A DNA stretch of 5,164 nt, from the NCBI GenBank assembly GCA_009785545.1, contig WQWD01000199.1, positions 1-5,164 on the forward strand, read 5' to 3'. The translations under genes and the position numbers were made by a program. Positions 1 through 4,544 of the stretch are shown piece by piece; the first letter of the stretch is position 1; each line of letters begins with the position of its first letter. The notes under the pieces were generated by a model. That model was not told where the DNA came from. It ran no database searches and saw nothing but the letters and a program-made list of their open reading frames with translations. This DNA comes from Treponema sp. Lineage in GTDB: Bacteria; Spirochaetota; Spirochaetia; Treponematales; Breznakiellaceae.

Positions 1-67
1 ACCGCAAAATAAATTGCCCAAAGACCCTGTGGCATTTTAGCTGTCGCACCCACAGACGCAGTCATGA

Positions 68-89
68 CATTTCCCCATTCGCAAGCTTG
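68..89. repeat. Short direct repeat, copy a
   Basis: The sequence CATTTCCCCATTCGCAAGC followed by TTG recurs at 345-366 with one difference in 22 bases. Looser similarity continues to the left of both copies: CGCAAAATAA...GCC...ACCC...TTTTAGC at 3-40 against CGTAAATAACCGCC...ACCC...TTTAGC at 310-336, with copy b shorter. On the minus strand both copies read ACEWGN in one frame. The spacing and the flanking homology suggest a diverged duplication of an intergenic repeat rather than chance. Confidence 0.75.
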
Positions 90-184
90 TTTGATAAGTA
101 CGCTGGAGATGTTTGGCACAATTACAAGGAGTGATTGTTAATACCAATTATGTTGTGACTGCCACCCTTGCGACTTCTTTTAGT

Positions 185-305
185 TGAGACTGTCCCAAAA
201 CTTCAGTTTTTGGGACAGCTTCCTTAGATTTAAATGAAAAAGCGGCATTTATGACGCTTTTTCGGAAGCCAGTCTCAAAACTGACCGAGTTTTGGGACTG
301 GCTCC
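185..305. repeat. Three-hairpin intergenic element, copy 1
   Basis: Three hairpins occur in order. Hairpin A pairs CTGTCCC (190-196) with GGGACAG (212-218) and AAAAC with GTTTT, with loop TTCA at 202-205. After the spacer CCTTAGATTT (222-231), hairpin B pairs GAAAAAGCG (236-244) with CGCTTTTTC (255-263) around a 10-base loop. Hairpin C pairs 268-282 with 288-302 (15 pairs, one G-T) around loop GACCG. The outer ends (186-202 and 288-304) are also inverted repeats of each other, 15 of 17 matching. A homologous element with different but equally paired stems lies at 743-862. No T-run follows, so it is not a terminator. It may be a MITE-like repeat or a structured RNA. Confidence 0.85.
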
Positions 306-344
306 TGTGCGTAAATAACCGCCAAACCCATTTAGCAGACAGGG

Positions 345-366
345 CATTTCCCCATTCGCAAGCATG
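345..366. repeat. Short direct repeat, copy b
   Basis: This is the second copy of the repeat at 68-89, differing only at base 364 (A instead of T). It lies 277 bases downstream, so the two copies bracket the first three-hairpin element (185-305). It is followed at once by the inverted repeat at 367-395, which has no obvious counterpart after copy a. Confidence 0.75.
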
Positions 367-395
367 ATTGTAACAGTATCTCGATTTGTTACAAT
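367..395. repeat. 9-bp inverted repeat with 11-base loop
   Basis: ATTGTAACA (367-375) is perfectly complementary to TGTTACAAT (387-395), with GTATCTCGATT between them. No T-run follows on the plus strand, so it is not an intrinsic terminator in that direction. It could be a dyad operator or a weak hairpin at the edge of the repeat copy at 345-366. Function unknown. Confidence 0.55.
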
Positions 396-445
396 GCGAC
401 CCTCATTTGCTTGTTTCAGTCCTGTTTTTATATTAAAAGGAAAGA

Positions 446-544
446 TTGGCTTTAACCGATGGGCAGATAAATGTGTTTGCCGACAAACAAGCCATAAGCG
501 AGTTGACTAAAATCATCAAAAATAGTAATCTACCCACATACTAA
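446..544 (+). CDS. Possible 32-codon small ORF with TTG start
   Basis: A TTG at 446 follows AAAAGGA (435-441) at a plausible Shine-Dalgarno distance. The frame stays open for 32 codons to a TAA at 542-544, 17 bases before the next ATG. The predicted peptide has a mixed, protein-like composition (it includes DGQINVFADKQAISELTKII) and no cysteines. The promoter for the next gene (503-531) lies inside it, and the frame is short enough to be chance. It could also be the decayed 3' end of an older gene or a leader peptide. Not recognised. Confidence 0.2.
   Translation: MALTDGQINVFADKQAISELTKIIKNSNLPTY
503..531 (+). promoter_or_regulatory. Probable sigma-70-type promoter for the small zinc-ribbon gene
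   Basis: TTGACT (503-508) and TAATCT (526-531) are separated by exactly 17 bases. The -35 matches the consensus at five of six positions, and the -10 keeps the three strongest positions (TA...T). The expected start is near 538, about 24 bases before the ATG at 562. It could also drive rpsT and the genes behind it if transcription reads through the element at 743-862. Confidence 0.5.
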
Positions 545-561
545 TTCATAGGAGAAAAACC

Positions 562-732
562 ATGGGTCAAGCCAGTAAAAACAGCCGTACCGCAAGCGCA
601 ACTCAAAGATTTATGTGCAACTGCGGGGGAGAAATCAAAATGAAAACCCTCTTTGACAGCGGCAAGGTAAAAAACATCGCAGAATGTGAAAAATGCAAAC
701 GGACAGAAAGACGCCCGTCTGATTTTCGTTAA
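562..732 (+). CDS. Small zinc-ribbon-like protein, 56 residues
   Basis: An ATG at 562 follows AGGAGAA (550-556) at good spacing, and the frame runs 56 codons to TAA. The protein is basic and hydrophilic, with no signal peptide or membrane segment. It has C19-x-C21-G-G, then a 20-residue spacer and C42-x2-C45, four cysteines that could bind one zinc in a rubredoxin/zinc-ribbon-like knuckle pair. It ends in a charged tail (KRTERRPSDFR). The first ~16 residues are rich in S, T, A and K and probably disordered. It lies 157 bases upstream of rpsT and is separated from it by a three-hairpin element, so it may be co-transcribed with ribosomal and nucleoid genes. That setting and the charge suggest nucleic-acid or ribosome binding, but this is inference. 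I do not recognise the family. Confidence 0.75.
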   Translation: MGQASKNSRTASATQRFMCNCGGEIKMKTLFDSGKVKNIAECEKCKRTERRPSDFR

Positions 733-742
733 GCAATAAAAT

Positions 743-862
743 GAGGCTTTTTCAAAACTTCAGTTTTTGAAAAAGCAACCTTAGATTTTGTTGGAAAAGT
801 GGGCTTTAGATCACTTTTCCGAAAGCCTTTTGAAAAACTAACCGAGTTTTGAAAAAGGCTCA
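743..862. repeat. Three-hairpin intergenic element, copy 2
   Basis: The architecture matches copy 1 (185-305) without any net length change in the core. Hairpin A pairs GCTTTTTC (746-753) with GAAAAAGC (769-776), again with AAAAC/GTTTT and loop TTCA (759-762). The spacer CCTTAGATTT recurs at 779-788. Hairpin B pairs GGAAAAGTG (793-801) with CACTTTTCC (812-820) around a 10-base loop. Hairpin C pairs 825-839 with 845-859 around loop AACCG, with one tandem G-A/A-G mismatch at 832-833/851-852. The ends TGAGGCTTTTTCAAAACT (743-760) and 845-862 are inverted repeats with one mismatch. It ends 17 bases before the rpsT Shine-Dalgarno, so if transcribed it forms most of that leader. Confidence 0.87.
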
Positions 863-878
863 AATACTATTTAATTTT

Positions 879-884
879 GGAGGA
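879..884 (+). promoter_or_regulatory. rpsT ribosome binding site that decides a TTG start
   Basis: GGAGGA at 879-884 lies five bases before TTG at 890. The first in-frame ATG (899) would be 14 bases away, too far for normal initiation, and would remove the conserved Met-Ala-Lys start of S20. The TTG is therefore preferred. Confidence 0.85.
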
Positions 885-889
885 TTCCT

Positions 890-1162
890 TTGGCAAAGAT
901 GAAAGATTCAGCAGAAAAACGGCATCGCAAGAGTGAAGAACGCCGTCTGAGAAATAAATCCGCAAAAAGCTCAGTCAGAACAAGCGTTAAAAGGTTTGTG
1001 ACTCTCGCACAAAAAAAAGACCCTGAAGCCGAAGCGGCATTAAAAGAGATGATCAAAAAACTTGATACGGCTGCAGGAAAAGGCATTATAAAGAAGAATG
1101 CTGCCGCACGAAAAAAATCAAGAATGCAGCGGTATTTCAACACGATAAAAGCAGCTCAGTAA
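890..1162 (+). CDS. rpsT: Small ribosomal subunit protein bS20
   Basis: S20 binds the 5' domain and helix 44 region of 16S rRNA early in assembly of the 30S subunit. The 90-residue product has the usual family length. It has the typical start (MAKMKDSAEKRHRKSEERR), very high lysine and arginine content, the RNKSAKSSVRTSVKRF helix, and the C-terminal GIIKKNAAARKKSRMQRYFN segment that matches the S20 signature of alternating basic and alanine residues. Translation most likely starts at TTG, as fixed by the strong ribosome binding site. E. coli rpsT also uses UUG, where it takes part in autoregulation by S20, so similar control is possible here but not shown. A three-hairpin element sits directly upstream and a shortened one directly downstream, before the HU gene. 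Identification is firm. Confidence 0.96.
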   Translation: MAKMKDSAEKRHRKSEERRLRNKSAKSSVRTSVKRFVTLAQKKDPEAEAALKEMIKKLDTAAGKGIIKKNAAARKKSRMQRYFNTIKAAQ

Positions 1163-1166
1163 AAAA

Positions 1167-1260
1167 TAATTGCAAAATTTCAATTTTGTAATTACTTCCT
1201 TATAAAACGCAGAGGTTATGCAAAAACTGAATTGAAGGTTCGTAGTTTTCGCATAACCTC
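1167..1260. repeat. Shortened relative of the three-hairpin element, copy 3
   Basis: A 12-bp stem (1167-1178 with 1183-1194, one G-T) carries the same TTCA loop (1179-1182) as hairpin A of copies 1 and 2, with the AAAA/TTTT inner stem retained and the closing C-G changed to T-A. The spacer TTCCTTA (1196-1202) matches copy 1 at 220-226. Hairpin B is missing. A hairpin C equivalent follows: GAGGTTATGC (1212-1221) pairs with GCATAACCTC (1251-1260), then AAAACT with AGTTTT, around a longer 15-base loop. The second stem ends seven bases before the HU Shine-Dalgarno. No T-run follows, so termination is unlikely. Homology to the other copies is probable, not certain. Confidence 0.6.
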
Positions 1261-1267
1261 ACTCCGC

Positions 1268-1271
1268 AGGA
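1268..1271 (+). promoter_or_regulatory. HU-gene ribosome binding site
   Basis: AGGA at 1268-1271 lies five bases before ATG 1277. The frame is open further upstream to a TTG at 1232, but that codon has no Shine-Dalgarno and sits in the loop of the hairpin at 1212-1260. ATG 1277 is therefore chosen. Confidence 0.7.
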
Positions 1272-1276
1272 AAAAG

Positions 1277-1612
1277 ATGCCTGACCATCGTTCACCCGAA
1301 AAATTCACAAAGGCTGACATCATTGATACTCTGTACGAAGAAACGGGGATGGGTCGTGTCGAAAGCCGAAAGGTGCTCGATCTTATTTTTGATAAAATGA
1401 AAGAAGCCCTGACACGCAAACAAATAATTGAACTGCGTGGTTTTGGAACATTTGAAGTAAAAGTAAGAAAAGCCCGTCCGCAGGCACGAAACCCAAGAAC
1501 AGGTGAGCAGATCATTGTTAAACCTCACGGAGCTGTAATTTTCCGTCCTGGCCGTGAAATGAAACAGGCTGTTTGGAAAATCTCCGAAGATGATACCGTA
1601 CATCAAAATTAA
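1277..1612 (+). CDS. hup: HU/IHF-family DNA-binding protein
   Basis: HU-type proteins are dimeric nucleoid proteins that bend DNA through two beta-ribbon arms. From ATG 1277 the product has 111 residues, against about 90-95 for typical HU. It has roughly ten extra residues at the N-terminus (MPDHRSPEKF) and a similar tail after the core. The alpha-helical dimer domain starts at TKADIIDTLYEETG (11-24). The family signature is clear: GFGTFEVKVRKARPQARNPRTG at 55-76, split as GFGTFEV, then KARPQARNPRTG. The arm-tip RNPRTG (71-76) carries the proline (P73) that intercalates between bases in this family. IIVKPHGAVIFRPGREMKQAV completes the core. lnt starts nine bases after its stop, so the two are probably co-transcribed. 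The next gene upstream is rpsT, with a hairpin-rich gap between. Whether it behaves as HU or as a specialised IHF-like protein cannot be told from sequence. Confidence 0.93.
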   Translation: MPDHRSPEKFTKADIIDTLYEETGMGRVESRKVLDLIFDKMKEALTRKQIIELRGFGTFEVKVRKARPQARNPRTGEQIIVKPHGAVIFRPGREMKQAVWKISEDDTVHQN

Positions 1613-1621
1613 AAGGCAGTA

Positions 1622-3367
1622 ATGGAAAAAGGAAAAAGCCTTATCGTATCGTTATTAACTCGCTTGGGGCTTATTGTATTAGCGGCGGTTTTGTTTGCCA
1701 TATCTTTTCCAAATCCTATTTTTGCGCGCGGGCTTTCATTTTTTGCGTGGGTTGCGTTTATTCCAATCCTTGTAGTTATCAACAAATCCCGGCTTTTTAC
1801 AAGCGCACTTTGGGGTGCGGTTTATGGTTTTATCGCTTATTCCCTTTTTAATTATTGGTTAAGCAATTTTAATCCGCTTGCGGGGACTATCGTTTATACT
1901 ATTTATTCGATTTATCTGGCTGTTGTTTTTGTTCTTTTAAAACTGGCAGTTATCTTTTTTCCAAAACACGGATACCTTGTTCAATGGCTTGTTTGGCTTG
2001 GTTACGAATTCTTGCGTACGCAGGGCTTTTTGGGTTACTCCTATGGAATATCGGGTTATTCACAATGGCAAGTAATTCCGCTGATACAAATCGCCAGTAT
2101 CACAGGTATATGGGGTGTCAGTGCGCTTGTTACGTTTCCGTCTTTCTGGCTGGCAAAAATATTAACGGCAAAATTTTCTCATGGAGGCATCGAACCTTCA
2201 GTTCCACGATCTTTGTGGTATCAGCGCCTCCATGAAAGATTATCTCAAGTAAAATTATTTGATAAACTTTCGGGAATTGTTTGGGCTTTAGCTCTTGCTG
2301 CGTCTTTGATTTTTGGGTTTGTTTCTATTAGTAATTTTTCTTCTAAAATGGCAGCCGGTTATTATCCTGAGGTGAATATCGCTCTTATCCAGCATAACGC
2401 TGATCCGTGGGAAGCAACCAGAGTCCCAACTGAATGGCAAAGAGTCGAAGGGCATCGCCGAGACCTTGCTGTATTGACTCGGCTTTCTGATGAAGCGCTC
2501 GCCGCCAATCCCGATCTGCAATTGGTTGTTTGGCCGGAAACGGCGTTTGTTCCAAGAATTCACTGGCATACAACATATCGGGGAGATCAATCTATGTGGC
2601 TCATTGTCAGGGATCTTTTGGATTACCTTTCAAGACAGGATGTTCCGTTCATGATTGGCAATAATGACGCACGCAGAGATCCGTCACGAAACCCGGATGC
2701 ACTTCAAGACTTTAGGGTAGACTACAATGCGGCAATGCTCTTTGAAAATGGCGTACTTACAGGGCTTTACAGAAAAAAACATTTGGTTCCCTTTACTGAA
2801 CATTTTCCCTACCGCAGGCAATTCCCCTGGATCTATCAATGGTTGAGGAATGCAAACACTACTTTCTGGGAACAGGGTACGGAAGAAACTGTTTTTGAAC
2901 TGCCCGATTTTACTTTTTCTACGCCTATTTGCTTTGAAGATACATTCGGCTATCTGTCGAGAAACTTTGTCCGACGTGGCGCTGACTTGCTCGTCAACCT
3001 TACAAATGATGCGTGGGCAAACAGCCTGAGCGCCCAATATCAACATCTGACTATGGCTGTTTTCAGATCGGTAGAAAATTACCGCTCATCAGTCCGTTCC
3101 ACTACTACTGGTCAGACTTGCGCTATTGACCCGTTGGGCAGAGTGATTGCGATTGCCGAACCGTTTGTGGAAACATGGTTGAATGTGACAGTGCCGATTA
3201 CGCAAAAAAAGACCCTTTATACACATTTGGGCGACTATTTAGGAGTATTTTTCACAATTGCGGCAGCTATATCATTGCTTAATGGTGCGGCATGGTTTAC
3301 AATAAGGAATCTGAAAAAAGCGAGGGAGCAACATGGACACCAAAAAAAAGATACTAATCGCAGATGA
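1622..3367 (+). CDS. lnt: Apolipoprotein N-acyltransferase Lnt
   Basis: Lnt transfers an acyl chain from a phospholipid to the N-terminal cysteine of diacylated, signal-processed lipoproteins at the inner membrane, the last step of lipoprotein maturation. The 581-residue protein starts with several hydrophobic segments (about 10-30, 38-54, 60-80, 87-113, 118-134, 150-180 and 217-236). A periplasmic nitrilase-fold domain (about 249-525) follows, then a last membrane segment near 542-564 and a basic tail. The catalytic triad is intact: E306 in VVWPETAF, K385 in LYRKKHLVPF, and C437 in PICFED. The Lys-to-Cys spacing of 52 equals that in E. coli (K335, C387). E439 matches the essential Glu after the cysteine, while Phe438 replaces the Tyr of E. 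coli. AAGG (1613-1616) precedes the ATG, nine bases after the HU gene. The last 35 bases overlap the response regulator gene, which suggests coupled translation. Confidence 0.96.
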   Translation: MEKGKSLIVSLLTRLGLIVLAAVLFAISFPNPIFARGLSFFAWVAFIPILVVINKSRLFTSALWGAVYGFIAYSLFNYWLSNFNPLAGTIVYTIYSIYLAVVFVLLKLAVIFFPKHGYLVQWLVWLGYEFLRTQGFLGYSYGISGYSQWQVIPLIQIASITGIWGVSALVTFPSFWLAKILTAKFSHGGIEPSVPRSLWYQRLHERLSQVKLFDKLSGIVWALALAASLIFGFVSISNFSSKMAAGYYPEVNIALIQHNADPWEATRVPTEWQRVEGHRRDLAVLTRLSDEALAANPDLQLVVWPETAFVPRIHWHTTYRGDQSMWLIVRDLLDYLSRQDVPFMIGNNDARRDPSRNPDALQDFRVDYNAAMLFENGVLTGLYRKKHLVPFTEHFPYRRQFPWIYQWLRNANTTFWEQGTEETVFELPDFTFSTPICFEDTFGYLSRNFVRRGADLLVNLTNDAWANSLSAQYQHLTMAVFRSVENYRSSVRSTTTGQTCAIDPLGRVIAIAEPFVETWLNVTVPITQKKTLYTHLGDYLGVFFTIAAAISLLNGAAWFTIRNLKKAREQHGHQKKDTNRR

Positions 3368-4088
3368 TGAATCGGCAAGTCTGGAGTTTTTTGAATTAAT
3401 GCTGTCAAAACTCGGCTTTGTCGTGGAGAAGTGCAGCGATGGCGCTGAGGTCTTGGAAAAAGTAAAAAAATTCCACCCCGATATAATTTTGCTCGATTAC
3501 ATTCTGCCGGGTATGACAGGCCGTGAGATAACGCAAACAATAAAACAAGATCCAAAATATAAAGATATTTCCATTATCATGTTGTCCGCACTCAATGATG
3601 TAAAGAATAAAGTTGCGGGCTTCGAAGCAGGCGTTGATCATTATATAACAAAACCGTTTAACTTTACCGAAGTGCTGGCACGTATAAACGCCGTTTTACG
3701 CAATCGGGCGCTGTTTGATCAGATAAAGGTGCGTGAAGCCCGCCTTGCGCTCGCAGAAGAACTGAACAGAGACCTAAAACAAAATCTGTCAGTTTTTATT
3801 GAAAGTGTAGACGAACTCGACGAAGCAATCAAAATGATTTGCGAAAACACGGAAGCGGTTTGCGCTGCCAAAGACATGACGCTTAACAAAGAAACCATGA
3901 CAAATTATGTAAAACCCGCAAGCCAAAAATTGTTGTCGGTTCGAAAGCTCATTGCGGCTCTTGACGCAAGGATTGAAAAAACTATAGATGAATGGGATAA
4001 TCTGAAAAAAGACGAGATTGGGCTTCCTGTTTTGGAAGGTCAGATACGAAAATTATTACACCAAGAAGAAAATCATCAAGAGCCTTAA
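3333..4088 (+). CDS. Orphan response regulator with helical C-terminal domain
   Basis: Residues 4-122 form a complete CheY-like receiver: acidic pair D11-D12, phosphoacceptor D55 in DIILLDYILPGMTG, switch S85 in IIMLSAL, and K107 in YITKPF. The chemistry expected of the family is phosphotransfer from a histidine kinase to D55. No kinase is in the window. Residues ~125-251 hold no DNA-binding, GGDEF, HD-GYP or methylesterase motif that I recognise. They are highly charged and predicted helical, with coiled-coil-like stretches (about 125-165 and 205-251), and could bind a partner protein or dimerise. GAGGGAG (3322-3328) lies four bases before the ATG, inside the 3' end of lnt, with a 35-base overlap. 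The bactofilin gene follows after 30 bases. The context between an envelope enzyme and a cytoskeletal protein hints at control of cell envelope or shape, which is inference only. Confidence 0.9.
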   Translation: MDTKKKILIADDESASLEFFELMLSKLGFVVEKCSDGAEVLEKVKKFHPDIILLDYILPGMTGREITQTIKQDPKYKDISIIMLSALNDVKNKVAGFEAGVDHYITKPFNFTEVLARINAVLRNRALFDQIKVREARLALAEELNRDLKQNLSVFIESVDELDEAIKMICENTEAVCAAKDMTLNKETMTNYVKPASQKLLSVRKLIAALDARIEKTIDEWDNLKKDEIGLPVLEGQIRKLLHQEENHQEP

Positions 4089-4118
4089 ACGATCATAGGT
4101 TCAGAACAGAGGTTAAAT

Positions 4119-4544
4119 ATGCCCAAAAAAGACGGAAAAAAAAGAGACAAAGAAATTGTAATTTTAGGTAAGACTACCAATTTTACCGGAGTTTTAAAAT
4201 TTAATACAACCTTGTGTATTCAAGGGGTATTCAGAGGAACAATAGAAGCGAACGGCGATCTTATCGTAGACAAAGATGCGGTGGTTAATGCTGATCGCAT
4301 AACAGTAGGCTCTCTGACGGTACACGGCAATGTACAAGGCGCTGTCAACGCGATGGACAAAGTTGATTTGATGAGCGGCTCGAAAGTACAAGGTGATGTG
4401 AGGGCGGCAAAACTCCGCATTGCGGATGGAGTTACTTTCGATGGCAAATGCAAAATGACAAATATCGAAAAAGACATCGAGATTTTTCACCGCCCCATCG
4501 AAGAAATAAAAGCGGAATTACAACGCTCAAATGCCAGAATGTAA
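4119..4544 (+). CDS. Bactofilin (polymer-forming cytoskeletal protein, DUF583)
   Basis: Bactofilins polymerise without nucleotides into filaments lying under the membrane and take part in cell shape, stalk or flagellar placement in various bacteria. The 141-residue protein has the usual layout. It has a short basic disordered head (MPKKDGKKRDKE), a right-handed beta-helix core at about 14-117 made of short repeats each centred on hydrophobic or Gly-Asx turns (GVLKFNTTLCIQGVFRGTI, GDLIVDKDAVVNADRI, GSLTVHGNVQGAVNA, DKVDLMSGSKVQGDVRA, AKLRIADGVTFDGKCKM), and a charged tail. The CIQGVFRGTI and VFEGRCxM-like (VTFDGKCKM) segments are characteristic. AGAGG (4108-4112) gives a good ribosome binding site. 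It follows the response regulator by 30 bases, and its last 14 bases overlap pncC. Its specific role in this organism is unknown; a link to cell shape in a helical cell is a reasonable guess. Confidence 0.93.
   Translation: MPKKDGKKRDKEIVILGKTTNFTGVLKFNTTLCIQGVFRGTIEANGDLIVDKDAVVNADRITVGSLTVHGNVQGAVNAMDKVDLMSGSKVQGDVRAAKLRIADGVTFDGKCKMTNIEKDIEIFHRPIEEIKAELQRSNARM

Larger units (their letters stand above)
1..561. other. Repeat-rich intergenic region upstream of the small zinc-ribbon gene
   Basis: No convincing gene was found on either strand over these 561 bases. The region holds two diverged copies of a short direct repeat (68-89 and 345-366), one complete three-hairpin element (185-305), a 9-bp inverted repeat (367-395), a possible 32-codon ORF (446-544) and a promoter (503-531). 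On the minus strand a stop-free frame of 84 codons runs between stops at 405-403 and 150-148. It has no ATG, is built mostly of repeat sequence, and has no ribosome binding site, so it is not called as a gene. A second minus-strand frame runs off the left edge and cannot be judged. Confidence 0.7.

Noticed and set aside
27..55. Hairpin CTGTGG / CCACAG near the left edge
   Set aside because: It has six pairs around a 17-base loop with no support from the second repeat copy; likely chance.
202..230. Promoter inside the element (TTCAGT-17-TAGATT at 202-230, repeated at 759-787)
   Set aside because: The spacing is right, but the -35 matches at only three positions and both boxes lie in bases conserved for structural reasons; promoter activity cannot be argued from this.
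185..305. Hairpins of the repeat elements as intrinsic terminators
   Set aside because: None is followed by a run of T residues in either direction, and three consecutive hairpins with conserved loops do not fit a simple terminator.
148..405. Minus-strand 84-codon open frame as a gene
   Set aside because: It has no ATG, GTG or well-placed TTG with a ribosome binding site near its beginning, and most of it is palindromic repeat.
871..1143. Antisense 90-residue ORF opposite rpsT
   Set aside because: It is a shadow of the lysine/arginine-rich S20 gene, giving a Phe/Leu/Ser-rich artefact with no ribosome binding site.
1232..1276. Upstream TTG start for the HU gene, adding 15 residues
   Set aside because: There is no ribosome binding site before it, it lies in the loop of a strong hairpin, and ATG 1277 has AGGA at good spacing and gives a protein closer to family length.
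2684..3046. Antisense 120-residue ORF within lnt
   Set aside because: The plus strand encodes the conserved Lnt nitrilase domain here, including K385 and C437; the antisense frame shows no recognisable protein features.
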